DNA of 64,000 nt, taken from assembly GCF_014191255.1 (NCBI RefSeq), contig NZ_JACHWH010000004.1:393746-457745 (forward strand). The letters run 5' to 3'. Of this stretch, positions 25,768-35,196 are shown in pieces. The notes under the pieces were generated by a model. That model saw nothing but the letters and a program-made list of their open reading frames with translations, did no database searches and was not told where the DNA came from. The stretch is from Amycolatopsis bartoniae (GTDB lineage: Bacteria; Actinomycetota; Actinomycetes; Mycobacteriales; Pseudonocardiaceae). Within the stretch, counting starts at the first letter, position 1; the number at the start of each line of letters is the position of its first letter. The translations under genes and the position numbers were made by a program.

Positions 25768-28296
25768 GTGCAGCTCACCTCGGACACCAGGGCGGTCTTC
25801 GTGCCCTCGGACCCGCCGCGCGACGGCGTGCTCGCGCTGTGGGGGGATGACGCCGGACCCGTGCCGGTGGAGTTCGTGCTGCCCAGGGGAAGGGCGTTCG
25901 AGCGGACCAAAGTGGACGCTCATGTGCTGCCGCTGGCCGAGGCGATCCCGCTGTTGTTGTCGGCGCCCGAACCGGTCGCACCCGGCGTCGCGGCGTTGTC
26001 GGAGGCGGTGCGGGCCGCGCTCACCCTCGTCGACTCCGGGCGGTTGTCCCCCGGTGGCGTGCTCGACCGTGAAGACGAGGCGCTGCTGCGGGATCTCGCG
26101 GCCGCGTTGCCGCCCGAGGCGCACGCGTTGCCGTTGTCGGGGTTGAAAAAGGTCCGCCTGCACTCGCCGGAGACGCTGGTCCGCGCGCTGTGGGACGCGA
26201 CGGCCGAGGTGCTCGCGCAGCCGGCTGCCCAGTTGCAGCTGCGCATCGAGGTGCGTGAGGAGTCCTTCGTTGCCGTCGTGGCGTGGCGCAGTGCGGCCGA
26301 TCCGAGCCTGGTCCTCGACGCGGCGGACCTGGCGGAGGCGCCGGAGGTGGTGCTGGCCCGGTTCGGTGACCTGTCTCTTGCCCTGCGGCGAGCGGCCCGG
26401 GCGTGGCCGCCGCTGGGCCGGGCGTCCGACGAGGTGGTGCTGACCGACGACGAGGTGCTGGAGCTGCTCGACACGGGCGGGCCGCCCGGGGTGGAAGTGC
26501 TGTGGCCGCGCGGGATGTTCGCCGAGGACGTGCGGGTCACTGCGAGCGTCACGCTCGGTGGTGAGCCGGGTGCCTTCCGGCTGACGGATCTGCTCCGGTT
26601 CCGCTGGCAGCTCAGCGTCGAGGGGGAGACACTGACCGACGCGGAGGTCACGGTGCTGGCCGAGGCCAAGCGGCCACTGGTCCGGTTGCGGGGCCGGTGG
26701 GTGCGTGCCGACGGGTTCGCGCGGTTGCGCCGTCCACTTCGGACGGTTCGGGCCGCGGAAGCGCTGGCCGCGGCGTTGACCGGGACGCTGGAGGTCGAGG
26801 GCGAGGAGCTGGACTTCGCGCCGCCGCCGGTGTTGTCGGGGTTGCTGGAGCGGATTCGCGAGAGCCCGTCCACGCGGGTCGAGGTGCCTGCCGATTTGAA
26901 GGCGACGTTGCGGCCGTACCAGCGTGCCGGGCTGGCGTGGCTCGCGCGGATGACGGAGCTCGGTCTCGGCGGCGTCCTCGCCGACGACATGGGGCTGGGC
27001 AAGACGATCCAGCTCATCGCGCTGCACCTGCACCGGCGTGCGCTCGCCGCGGGGCCGACGCTCGTGCTGTGCCCGGCTTCGCTGCTGGGCAACTGGGAAC
27101 GCGAGTTCGGGCGGTTCGCGCCGTCGGTCCCGGTGCGCCGGTTCCACGGCGGCAGGCGGCATCTCGACGAGGTGGGGCCGGACGAGGTGGTGCTCGCGAC
27201 GTACGGGGTGCTCAGGCGGGATCGGGAGGCGCTGGCGGAGGTGGGCTGGGGGCTGGTCGCGGCGGACGAGGCGCAGCACGTGAAGAACCCGCTTTCGGTG
27301 ACGGCGAAGGAACTCCGGCGGATTCCCGCGGCCGCTCGCGTGGCACTCACCGGTACGCCGATGGAGAACAGGCTCACCGAGCTCTGGTCCATTGTGGACT
27401 GGACGACGCCGGGGCTGCTCGGTTCGCTGGAGCACTTCCGCCGCACGGTCGCGCGGGCCGTCGAACGTCACCGGGACAGGGAGAGCACCGAACGGCTGGC
27501 GGCCACCGTGCGCCCGTTCCTGTTGCGGCGGCGGAAGAGTGATCCGGACATCGCGCCGGAGCTGCCGGGCAAGACCGAGACCGACCGGTTCGTGCCGTTG
27601 ACCGCCGAGCAGGCCACGCTGTACGAGGCGGTGGTGCGGGAGAACCTGGCGGTGATCCGCGAGTCGCGGGGCGTGCAGCGGCGGGGGCAGGTGCTGAAGC
27701 TGCTCACGGAGCTCAAGCAGATCTGCAACCACCCGGCGCAGTACCTGAAGCAGAGCGGGCCGCTGGCGGGCCGGTCCGGGAAGCTCGCGGCGTTCGAGGA
27801 GCTGCTCGACGTGATCCTCGACGAGGGCGAGAGCGTGCTGGTGTTCAGCCAGTACGTGCAGCTGGGGAAGTTGTTGCTGGCGCGACTGGCCGAGCGGGGG
27901 TTGCCTTCGGAGCTGCTGTCGGGCTCGACACCGGTGAGCCACCGGGACGAGTTGGTGCGCCGGTTCCAGGCCGGGGACATCCCGGTGTTCGTGCTGTCGC
28001 TCAAGGCGGGTGGCGTGGGCCTCAACCTCACCCGGGCGACGCACGTGATCCACTACGACCGCTGGTGGAACCCGGCGGTGGAGGACCAGGCGACCGACAG
28101 GGCGTACCGGATCGGCCAGACCCACCCCGTGCAGGTGCACAGGCTGATCGCGGAGGGCACGCTGGAGGAGCGCATCGCCACGCTGCTGGCGACGAAACGC
28201 ACCCTGGCGGACGCCGTGGTGGGCGCGGGGGAGGACTGGCTGACAGAGCTGTCGGACGAACAACTGGCCGACCTGGTGCGGTTGGGAGGCCGATAG
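25768..28296 (+). CDS. SNF2-family ATP-dependent helicase-like protein (HelZ-like)
   Basis: 842 residues from GTG 25768 (an in-frame GTG at 25744 lacks a ribosome site). Residues about 1-370 carry a SNF2-associated actinobacterial domain (MFAEDVRVTASVTLG, TDLLRFRWQLSVEGE). The ATPase core starts near LRPYQRAGLAWLARM, with Walker A DDMGLGKT at about 406-413 and the Walker B box ADEAQHVKNP near 500. The C-terminal lobe has VLVFSQYVQLGKLL, LSLKAGGVGLNLTRATHVI and DQATDRAYRIGQ. These enzymes remodel protein-DNA complexes or recycle RNA polymerase. It begins 33 bases after fadE34 but there is no metabolic reason to link the two. Confidence 0.9.
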   Translation: MQLTSDTRAVFVPSDPPRDGVLALWGDDAGPVPVEFVLPRGRAFERTKVDAHVLPLAEAIPLLLSAPEPVAPGVAALSEAVRAALTLVDSGRLSPGGVLDREDEALLRDLAAALPPEAHALPLSGLKKVRLHSPETLVRALWDATAEVLAQPAAQLQLRIEVREESFVAVVAWRSAADPSLVLDAADLAEAPEVVLARFGDLSLALRRAARAWPPLGRASDEVVLTDDEVLELLDTGGPPGVEVLWPRGMFAEDVRVTASVTLGGEPGAFRLTDLLRFRWQLSVEGETLTDAEVTVLAEAKRPLVRLRGRWVRADGFARLRRPLRTVRAAEALAAALTGTLEVEGEELDFAPPPVLSGLLERIRESPSTRVEVPADLKATLRPYQRAGLAWLARMTELGLGGVLADDMGLGKTIQLIALHLHRRALAAGPTLVLCPASLLGNWEREFGRFAPSVPVRRFHGGRRHLDEVGPDEVVLATYGVLRRDREALAEVGWGLVAADEAQHVKNPLSVTAKELRRIPAAARVALTGTPMENRLTELWSIVDWTTPGLLGSLEHFRRTVARAVERHRDRESTERLAATVRPFLLRRRKSDPDIAPELPGKTETDRFVPLTAEQATLYEAVVRENLAVIRESRGVQRRGQVLKLLTELKQICNHPAQYLKQSGPLAGRSGKLAAFEELLDVILDEGESVLVFSQYVQLGKLLLARLAERGLPSELLSGSTPVSHRDELVRRFQAGDIPVFVLSLKAGGVGLNLTRATHVIHYDRWWNPAVEDQATDRAYRIGQTHPVQVHRLIAEGTLEERIATLLATKRTLADAVVGAGEDWLTELSDEQLADLVRLGGR

Positions 28297-28576
28297 AGCG
28301 GAAGCGATAACGGCCCCACCTCCGCCGCCCGGTGCCCGCTGCCCGCATCGCGGTGCGCGGCGTCCGGCACCGTCCCGCCGCTCGTCCGCCACCACGTGCT
28401 TGGCCTCCGCCGCCCGGCCTGTGGCACCGGCCGCCAGCTACCCGCCACCGGCCGCCAGCCACGGGGCATCCGGCAGGTGCCCTCCACCCGCCGCCCGTAA
28501 CGACCGGCGCCTGCCGTCCCAACCACCCCCGCCCCGAGACCACCCCGCCCCACCTCCTCAAAACGGGACCGACCGC

Positions 28577-28972
28577 TGGCCAGTGTCACCCAGCGCAGGT
28601 CTGTGACTCCTCCATCGCGAACGTCACCCCGACCGGCCCCAGCCGCTGTCCTTCACGCCTCCGAAGGGCATTTGCGGCTCGTGATTGATGGGCTGGTCGT
28701 TGACGTGCACGATGCCCGCCTCCAGCCGGTCCGCCAGCGCCAGCCGCGCTCCGGGTCGCCCGTCAGCACGCCCGCCGTCAGCCCGTACCGCGAGTCGTTC
28801 GCCTGCCGGACCGCCTCGTCGTCGTCCACCGCCGCCGCGAGCACCACCGGGCCGAACGTCTCGTGCCGCGCCAACTCCGCCGACTCCGGCACGTCCACCA
28901 ACACCGTCGCCGGATAACACCGGCCCCGCGCCCGGCCCCCGGCGAGCACCCGCGCGCCATCGGCCACCGGTG
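28577..28972 (-). pseudogene. Aldehyde dehydrogenase, C-terminal remnant with frameshifts
   Basis: Minus-strand reading gives, in order, VADGARVLAGGRARG, HETFGPVVLAAAVDDD and RYGLTAGVLTGDPERG in one frame, then after a frameshift GIVHVNDQPINHEPQMPFGG and KDSGWGRSG, and after another break MEE-TDLRWVTL. These are the consecutive blocks of the C-terminal quarter of NAD(P)-dependent aldehyde dehydrogenases (vanillin/benzaldehyde type), in correct order but in at least three frames. The N-terminal three quarters, with the catalytic Cys, are absent. It joins directly to the substrate-binding-protein remnant, so a deletion has fused two dead genes. Confidence 0.85.
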
Positions 28973-28984
28973 AGGTTGATTCCG

Positions 28985-29441
28985 CCGGCGCCGGCGGAAG
29001 CGGGAAGGTGTTGAAGATTTCGCAGTTCTCCGCCTTGAACCGGGCGATTTGTGCCGAGTAGGCGACGGCTGCCCCTCCTTGGCGCCGCGGCCGAAGTACC
29101 AGGTCTCCCAAGGGTGTTGGTCGACCTGCGGGGCATACCGGCGGCTTCGCACGCGTCGGAGGCGGGGTTGACCGTCTCCGGGGTCGAGGTCGCGAGCAGC
29201 AGGTCCACGCCGTTGCTGTTGATCAGGTCGTTGGTCACCTGGGCGCTGCGCTGCCGTCCGACTCGCCGAACGCCGCGGTGGATCCCGTGCGCGGGCTGAC
29301 GAACCCGATGGTGATCTTGTCGCCGCTGCCGGAGGAACTGCCGAGACCACCGGAACAGGAGGCGGCGAGCGGACCGGAGACGGCGAGCCCGGCGGTGCCG
29401 AGCAGGCACGACCTTCGGTTCGAGGGCGTGGGAGAGCGCAC
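28985..29441 (-). pseudogene. ABC transporter substrate-binding lipoprotein, degraded
   Basis: The original start, GTG 29441 with CGGAGG 5-10 bases upstream, is intact and followed by a twin-arginine-like lipoprotein signal (NRRSCLLGTAGLAVSG... AASCSGG) and KITIGFVSPRTGSTAAFGE. Then about 50 residues are missing, and QVTNDLINSNGVDLLLATS and VNPASDACEAAGMP continue in a second frame, HPWETWYFGRGAKEG in a third, and YSAQIARFKAENCEIFNTF in yet another. This is the N-terminal half of a branched-chain-amino-acid/aromatic-type periplasmic binding protein. It is divergent from the IclR gene, which may once have regulated it. No transport genes remain. Confidence 0.85.
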
Positions 29442-29568
29442 CGCGACACCTCCGTCGTCGCAGGTCACCGGGAGGTCGCGAAGCATTGCACCGCGGGTCG
29501 GGACTGTCAATACTGCGGTTCGACCATGCGGAACCCGTGATCTGCTCGATGCCGGAATGGGGGCGCCG

Positions 29569-30384
29569 ATGCCCGTCGAGGACCAGAGTCACCGGAGCCA
29601 GTCCCAGTCCCTCGAACGGGGACTCGCCATCCTGGCGTGTTTCGGCGAGTCCCGGCCCGTGCTCGGCGCGATCGAACTGGCGCGGCTGGCCGGGCTGAAC
29701 AAGAGCACCGCGCACCGCTACCTGACGACGTTGACGAATCTCGGGTACCTGCAACAGGAACCGGGCAGCCGCAAGTACCGGCTCGGCCCGCGCGTGGTCG
29801 ACCTCGGGTTCGCGGCGCTGAACTCCATGGAGATCACCAAGGTCGCGGGACCACACCTGCAAGCGCTTTCCAACGAGACCGGGTACGCCGTCAGCATGGC
29901 GATCCTCGACGGCACGGAAGTCCTCTACATCCAGCGGTGCCGCAGCACCCGGGAGGGCCGGTGCGGCATCGACCTGAACCTGCACGTAGGTTCGCGCCTG
30001 CCCGCGTACTGCACCGCGATGGGCAAGGTGCTGCTGGCCTACCGCAAGGCCGACGAGCTGCGCGCGCTGCTCGACCGCATCGACCTCGCCCGCCGCGGCC
30101 CCAACACGATGACCGCGCGCGAGGCTCTCCTCATCGCGCTCGGGCAGGTGCGCGCGACCGGGCTCGCGGTCAACGACGAGGAGCTCGCCGCCGGCCTGCG
30201 TTCGCTCGCGGTACCGGTCCGCGACGGCTTCGGGCAGGTGCTCGCCGCCGTGAACGTCGCGGTGCACCTGTCGATCTGGCACGCGTCCATGGAGTCCATC
30301 CAGCGCCGCCTGGAACACCCGTTGCGGCACACCGCCGACCAGATCAGCAAGCGGATGGGTTATCCGGCCAGCGACCGCAGATAG
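29569..30384 (+). CDS. IclR-family transcriptional regulator
   Basis: 271 residues. Winged helix-turn-helix at about 33-62 (GAIELARLAGLNKSTAHRYLTTLTNLGYL) and an effector domain with PHLQALSNETGYAVSMAILDG, SRLPAYCTAMGKVLLA and LAVNDEELAAGLRSLAVPVRD. IclR proteins control catabolism of aromatic acids and related compounds. I chose ATG 29569, which has GGGGG just upstream, over ATG 29557. Its divergent neighbour, the natural target, is a pseudogene, so this regulator may be orphaned. Its last 25 bases overlap the convergent esterase gene. Confidence 0.88.
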   Translation: MPVEDQSHRSQSQSLERGLAILACFGESRPVLGAIELARLAGLNKSTAHRYLTTLTNLGYLQQEPGSRKYRLGPRVVDLGFAALNSMEITKVAGPHLQALSNETGYAVSMAILDGTEVLYIQRCRSTREGRCGIDLNLHVGSRLPAYCTAMGKVLLAYRKADELRALLDRIDLARRGPNTMTAREALLIALGQVRATGLAVNDEELAAGLRSLAVPVRDGFGQVLAAVNVAVHLSIWHASMESIQRRLEHPLRHTADQISKRMGYPASDRR

Positions 30385-31595
30385 GCCCACTCCAGGAAAC
30401 GCTCCACCCCGCGGACGACGTGCGCGCTGCGGATCGACGGGAAGACGTCGAAAGCGTGTTGCGCGCCGGAGATCTCCGCGTACGCCACCGGGTTCGGCGA
30501 CGCCTCCCGCAGTCGCCGGACGAACTCGCGGGCCTCGGCGACCGGCACCATCGTGTCGCGCTCGCCGTGGATGACGAAGAACGGCGGCGCCTTGTCGTTG
30601 ATGCGGTCAAGCGGGGAGGCGGCGATGTAGTCGTCCAGGAACTGCACCGGGTCCTTGCCGACGACGTAGCGCGCGAGCAATGTCTTGAGCCGGTACTCGC
30701 TGGCGCTGGCCCCGCTGGTGGCCGCGAAGTCGTACACGCCGTAGTGCGGGGCGCACGCCTGGATCGTCGTGTCCGCGTCCTCGAAGCCGGGTTGCAACGA
30801 GGGGTCGTTCGGCGTCAACGCGAGCAGCGCCGCGAGGTGCCCGCCCGCGGACCCGCCGGTGGCGGCGAGGAACGCCGGGTCGCCGCCGTAGCCGTCGATG
30901 TGCTCGCGGACCCACGCCACGGCGCGCTTGACCGCGACGATGTGGTCCGGCCAGCGCGCCTTGGGGGACAGCGGGTAGTTGACCGCCACGCACACCCAGC
31001 CGCGCTGCGCCATGTGCTGCATGAGCGGGATGCCCTGGTGGTCCTTGCTGTCGACCATCCACGCCCCGCCGTGGATCTGCAGCAGCACCGGCCTGCCCTG
31101 GACGAGCTCGCGGGGGCGGTAGATGTCGAGCAGGAAACGCCTGCCGCCGGGTGCGTACGCCACGTTCCGGTCGCGGCGGACCTCCGGGTTGTGCATCCGG
31201 AACGGCAGCACGAGCTGACCCCACGGCGTCGCGAGGTCCTTCGGGTCCGGCGGCCTGCGCAGGTCCTTCAGGTACTGCTCGCCCAGCGCCTCGGCGAGCG
31301 CGTGCTCGATCTCGCCGCGGGCGCGCTGCGAGTCGGCGATGAGCGCGCCGAGCCCGGCCATCGAGGCGAGCGAGAGGGCGAGCCCGACGCGGTCCGGCCG
31401 CGTGCGGGTGCCGTGGCGCGCCAGGTGCGCGGCGGTGTCGGCGGCCGTGAGGGCGAGCAGGTGCGGCGCCAGCTCGCCCGTGAGCCAGCCGGCGAAGAAC
31501 GCGGGGATCGCGGCCCGTTCACCCGGCAGCGGGCGGAGCGCGTTCGCGGTGAGGGCGAGCTGGATCGCCCTTCGGGTGAGGAAACGCGGTCGCAT
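30360..31595 (-). CDS. Alpha/beta-hydrolase esterase of the LipO/hormone-sensitive-lipase type
   Basis: 411 residues from ATG 31595. The catalytic half contains the oxyanion motif QIHGGAWM, the nucleophile GGSAGGHLA, the acid HGERDTMVPV and the histidine GAQHAFDVF, the pattern of hormone-sensitive-lipase-like esterases. The first 150 residues contain hydrophobic helices (GELAPHLLALTAADTAAHL and VGLALSLASMAGLGALIAD), suggesting membrane association. It is divergent from a wax ester synthase/DGAT gene with only 36 bases between starts, the arrangement I recall for mycobacterial lipO and Rv1425; a linked lipid storage/release function is plausible. No KstR box is present here. Confidence 0.85.
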   Translation of the reverse strand: MRPRFLTRRAIQLALTANALRPLPGERAAIPAFFAGWLTGELAPHLLALTAADTAAHLARHGTRTRPDRVGLALSLASMAGLGALIADSQRARGEIEHALAEALGEQYLKDLRRPPDPKDLATPWGQLVLPFRMHNPEVRRDRNVAYAPGGRRFLLDIYRPRELVQGRPVLLQIHGGAWMVDSKDHQGIPLMQHMAQRGWVCVAVNYPLSPKARWPDHIVAVKRAVAWVREHIDGYGGDPAFLAATGGSAGGHLAALLALTPNDPSLQPGFEDADTTIQACAPHYGVYDFAATSGASASEYRLKTLLARYVVGKDPVQFLDDYIAASPLDRINDKAPPFFVIHGERDTMVPVAEAREFVRRLREASPNPVAYAEISGAQHAFDVFPSIRSAHVVRGVERFLEWAYLRSLAG

Positions 31596-31631
31596 GAGGT
31601 GGATCTTATTCGGTCGACCTACGATGAGCAG

Positions 31632-33026
31632 GTGCAACCGCTCAGTGGCCTGGACGCCAGTTTTCTGTACCTGGAAACACCTTCGCAGGTCCTGCACATC
31701 TGCGGCCTGCTCACGCTGGACGGCTCCACCATGCCCGGCGGATATCGCTTCTCCGTGTTCCGGGAGAAGCTCGCCGAGCGGGTCGCCGACATTCCGGAAT
31801 TCCGCCGGAAACTGCACAATTCGCCGCTGAACTTCCTGCACCCGGTGTGGGTCGAGGACGAGACGTTCGACATCGACCGGCACCTGCACCGGGTCGCGGT
31901 GCCCAGCCCCGGCGACCGCGAGACGCTCGCGGAGCTGTGCGCGCATTTCGCCGGGCAGTCGCTGGACCGCGGCCGCCCGCTGTGGGAGATGTACGTCATC
32001 GAAGGGCTGCCGGAGGACGGCGTCGCGGTGCTGCTGAAGATGCACCACGCGATGGTCGACGGCGTGAGCGGGGCGAACCTCATCGCGTACCTGTGCGGGC
32101 TCGAACCGGATTCGCTGCTGCCACTGCCGGAGCGGGAGGAGAACCTGGCGCCGCCGAGCCACCTCGACCTGCTGCGCTCCAGCGTGTCGTCGCTGGCCCG
32201 CCGTCCCGTCGAGGTCGCGAAGTTGCTGCCGGACCTGCTGGAGATGGCGCCGCGCTGGCTCGGCCGCGCACTCAAGGGCACCGGGATGCCGGTGCCGTTC
32301 ACCGCGCCACGCACGTCGTTCAACAGCACCATCACGGGCCTGCGCACGGTCGCGTACACGAGCCTGGAGCTGGACGAGGTCAAGGCGGTGAAGAACGCGT
32401 TCGGGGTCACGGTCAACGACGTGGTGCTCGCGCTGTGCGCCGGGGCGCTGCGGCGGTACCTGGACACGCGCGGGGAGCTGCCGGACGAACCGCTGGTGGC
32501 GACGGTGCCGGTGTCGGTGTCCGACCGCGTGGAGAACGAGGAGGGCAGCAACCAGGTCTCGGCGTTCTTCGCGTCGCTGCCCACGCAGCTGGCCGACCCC
32601 GCGGCGCGGGTGTACGCGATCGCGGAGAGCAACCGTGTCGCGAAGGAGCACCACTTCAGCATCAAGCCCGACATGCTGCAGGACTGGGCGCAGTTCGCGG
32701 CGCCGCGGCTGTTCGGGTGGGCGGTGCGGGCGTACTCGGCGTTGCGGCTCGCGGAGAAGCACCCGGTGGTGCACAACCTGGTGGTCTCCAACGTGCCGGG
32801 GCCGCCGACGCCGCTGTACCTGCTGGGCGCGAAGGTCACCGGGCTGTACCCGCTCGGCCCGGTGTTCCACGGCGCGGGCCTCAACATCACGGTGCTGTCG
32901 AACGCCGGGCGCGTCGACGTCGGGCTGCTCGGCGCACGAGAACTCGTTCCAGAGTTGTGGTCGCTCGCCGACGCGCTGTCGGACGAGCTGAAAGATCTGT
33001 TGGAGGCTGCTCGCGGCCTTGCCTGA
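31632..33026 (+). CDS. Wax ester synthase / diacylglycerol acyltransferase (WS/DGAT)
   Basis: 464 residues from GTG 31632. The active-site motif HHAMVDG is at residues 138-144, and the family marks PLSGLDASFLYLE, RPLWEMYVIEGL, GVTVNDVVLALCAGALRRYL and NLVVSNVPGPPTPLYLLGA are all present. It should esterify acyl-CoA to diacylglycerol or long-chain alcohols, making storage lipid at the membrane. Placed between the esterase and the KstR-controlled side-chain operon; the KstR box at 33049 lies downstream of its stop, so it is not itself in that operon. Confidence 0.92.
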   Translation: MQPLSGLDASFLYLETPSQVLHICGLLTLDGSTMPGGYRFSVFREKLAERVADIPEFRRKLHNSPLNFLHPVWVEDETFDIDRHLHRVAVPSPGDRETLAELCAHFAGQSLDRGRPLWEMYVIEGLPEDGVAVLLKMHHAMVDGVSGANLIAYLCGLEPDSLLPLPEREENLAPPSHLDLLRSSVSSLARRPVEVAKLLPDLLEMAPRWLGRALKGTGMPVPFTAPRTSFNSTITGLRTVAYTSLELDEVKAVKNAFGVTVNDVVLALCAGALRRYLDTRGELPDEPLVATVPVSVSDRVENEEGSNQVSAFFASLPTQLADPAARVYAIAESNRVAKEHHFSIKPDMLQDWAQFAAPRLFGWAVRAYSALRLAEKHPVVHNLVVSNVPGPPTPLYLLGAKVTGLYPLGPVFHGAGLNITVLSNAGRVDVGLLGARELVPELWSLADALSDELKDLLEAARGLA

Positions 33027-33048
33027 TCACGGCTCCTCGGCTAGAACT

Positions 33049-33062
33049 AGAACAGGTTTCAG
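33049..33062. promoter_or_regulatory. KstR operator before the side-chain (igr-type) operon
   Basis: TAGAACAGGTTTCA fits TnnAACnnGTTnnA at all fixed positions. It lies 20 bases before the chsE1 start and 22 bases after the WS/DGAT stop. Confidence 0.87.
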
Positions 33063-33082
33063 TTCCAGCCTGAGGAGCCGGC

Positions 33083-34066
33083 GTGGACTTCACCCCCGAC
33101 GAGACCCAGCGGGACGTCGCCGGCCTGGCCGCCGACGTGCTCGCCCGCGAGATCGACTTCGGCAGGCCGGCCGGTCCGGACGGGTACGACGAACAGGTGT
33201 GGCGTGCCCTGGCGAAGGCGGGGCTGCTGGGGCTCGCGCTGCCGCCCGAGCTGGGCGGGGACGGCCTGGGCGTGGCCGAGGTGGCGGCGCTGCTCACCGA
33301 GCTCGGCCGCTCCGCCGCGCCGGTCCCGGCGTTGACGCTGGCGCTCGGTCTGCTGCCCCTCCAGGCGCTCGGCACGCCTGACCAGCGGGCGTGGCTCCTG
33401 CCGGAGATCGCGGCCGGGGACGCCCTCGTCACCGCGGCAGTGTGCGAGCCGTCGCCGACGCAGGTGGTCGCCGAGGACGGCCGCTGGCTGCTCACCGGTG
33501 TCAAGACGAACGTGCCCTTCGCGAGCGTGGCGACGCGGGTGCTGGTGCCCGCCGGTGGCGGGGTGTTCCTGGTCGACCCGCAGGCCGAAGGCGTCACGGT
33601 CGCGGGCAGCACGCTGCGGCTCGACGGCGTCGCGGTCGACGAAGCCGACCAGCTGGGCGGCGGCGACGCCGTCGAGGTGTCGAGGCGATTCGCGGTCGCC
33701 GGAATGCTGGCGTTGGGCGACGGCGCGCTGGCCGGGGCCCTGGCCCTGACCACGCGACACGTCGCCGAGCGGCACCAGTTCGGCCGTCCGCTCGCCACGT
33801 TCCAGGCGGTCGCGCAGCAGATCGCCGACGTCTACATCGCCTCGCGGACCGTGCACCTGGCCGTGCAGTCCGCCGTGTGGCGGCTGGCCACCGGCCGGGA
33901 CCCGCAACCCGATCTCGACATCGCCGCGTACTGGCTCACGCGGGAGGGACCACCCGCACTGGCGACCTGCCATCACCTGCACGGCGGACTGGGCGTCGAC
34001 ATCACCTACCCGCTGCACCGGTACTACGCGGCGATCAAGGAGGTGAGCGCGTGTTTGTCGAGCTGA
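33083..34066 (+). CDS. chsE1: Acyl-CoA dehydrogenase subunit ChsE1 (FadE28 type)
   Basis: 327 residues from GTG 33083, close to mycobacterial FadE28 (about 340). It starts MDFTPDETQRDVAGLAADVL and shows LGLALPPELGGDGLG, RHQFGRPLATFQAVAQQIAD and CHHLHGGLGVDITYPLHRYY. In Mycobacterium ChsE1 and ChsE2 form an alpha2beta2 enzyme that dehydrogenates 3-oxo-4-pregnene-20-carboxyl-CoA, the last C3 step of the cholesterol side chain. Assignment to ChsE1 rests on length and on the five-gene order that follows. It is the first gene after the operator; mycobacterial cyp125, which normally leads this operon, is missing. Confidence 0.88.
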   Translation: MDFTPDETQRDVAGLAADVLAREIDFGRPAGPDGYDEQVWRALAKAGLLGLALPPELGGDGLGVAEVAALLTELGRSAAPVPALTLALGLLPLQALGTPDQRAWLLPEIAAGDALVTAAVCEPSPTQVVAEDGRWLLTGVKTNVPFASVATRVLVPAGGGVFLVDPQAEGVTVAGSTLRLDGVAVDEADQLGGGDAVEVSRRFAVAGMLALGDGALAGALALTTRHVAERHQFGRPLATFQAVAQQIADVYIASRTVHLAVQSAVWRLATGRDPQPDLDIAAYWLTREGPPALATCHHLHGGLGVDITYPLHRYYAAIKEVSACLSS

Positions 34067-35196
34067 CGCCGGCACAGCGACGGCTGCGAACCGAGCTGCG
34101 GGACTACTTCTCGGGGCTCATGACGGCCGACGAGCGGCGCGCGCTCCTGCGGGAACGCCACGGCGAGACGTACCGCGGGATCGTGCGGCGGATGGGGCAG
34201 GACGGCTGGCTCGGCGTCGGCTGGCCGGAGGAGTACGGCGGACGCGGGTTCGGCGAGATTGAGCAGCACATCTTCGTCGACGAGGCCGCCCGCGCGGACG
34301 TCCAGCTGCCCTCGGTGACGTTGCAGACCGTGGGCCCGACGCTGCAGGAGTACGGCACGGAGGCGCAGAAGAAGGCTTTCCTGCCGCGGATCCTGGCCGG
34401 GGAGGTGCACTTCGCGATCGGCTACACCGAACCCGACGCGGGCACCGACCTGGCGTCGCTGCGCACCACCGCGGTCCGCGACGGCGACGCCTACGTGGTC
34501 AACGGGCAGAAGATCTTCACCACCGGCGGGCACGACGCCGACTACATCTGGCTCGCCGCGCGCACCGATCCCGGGGCGCCGAAGCACAAGGGCATCTCGA
34601 TCCTCATCGTCGACACCCGCGACCCCGGCTACTCGTGGACGCCGATCATCACCTGCGACGGGGCGCACCACGTCAACGCGACCTACTACTCCGACGTGCG
34701 CGTACCCGCGGACATGCTCGTCGGCGAGGAGAACCGGGGCTGGAAGCTGATCACGACGCAGCTCAACCACGAGCGCGTGATGCTCGGCCCGGCGGGGCGC
34801 ATCGGCGGGCTGTACGACCGGGTGCGGTCCTGGGCTGCGCGGCGCGGACTGCTCGACGAGCCGGACGTGCGGGAGGTGCTGCGCGAGGCGGCGGCCACCA
34901 CCCGGATCAACGAGCTGCTGAACTGGCAGGTCGCGGCAGCACCGGCGGTGGACATCGCCGACGCGTCCGCGACGAAGGTCTTCGGTTCGGAACGCATCCA
35001 GCGGATCGGGCGGCTGCTGGAGGCGGTCGTCGCGCGGCACGGCGACCTGACCGACCCGGAGACGGCGGAGCTGGCCGAATGGCTGGACGTGCTCGCGCGG
35101 CGGAACCTCGTGCTCACGTTCGGCGGCGGGGTGAACGAGATCCAGCGGGAGCTGATCGCGTCCGCGGGCCTGGGACTGCCGAGGGTGCCGCGATGA
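34051..35196 (+). CDS. chsE2: Acyl-CoA dehydrogenase subunit ChsE2 (FadE29 type)
   Basis: 381 residues from GTG 34051, with AAGGAGG upstream inside the end of chsE1 (16-base overlap). It carries the better-preserved half of the heteromer: YTEPDAGTDLASLRTTA, NGQKIFTTGGHDADYIWLAARTD, TQLNHERVMLGPAGRIGG and FGGGVNEIQRELIASAGLGLPR. With ChsE1 it forms the side-chain dehydrogenase acting on the pregnene carboxyl-CoA. Length agrees with FadE29 (about 387). Confidence 0.88.
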   Translation: MFVELTPAQRRLRTELRDYFSGLMTADERRALLRERHGETYRGIVRRMGQDGWLGVGWPEEYGGRGFGEIEQHIFVDEAARADVQLPSVTLQTVGPTLQEYGTEAQKKAFLPRILAGEVHFAIGYTEPDAGTDLASLRTTAVRDGDAYVVNGQKIFTTGGHDADYIWLAARTDPGAPKHKGISILIVDTRDPGYSWTPIITCDGAHHVNATYYSDVRVPADMLVGEENRGWKLITTQLNHERVMLGPAGRIGGLYDRVRSWAARRGLLDEPDVREVLREAAATTRINELLNWQVAAAPAVDIADASATKVFGSERIQRIGRLLEAVVARHGDLTDPETAELAEWLDVLARRNLVLTFGGGVNEIQRELIASAGLGLPRVPR

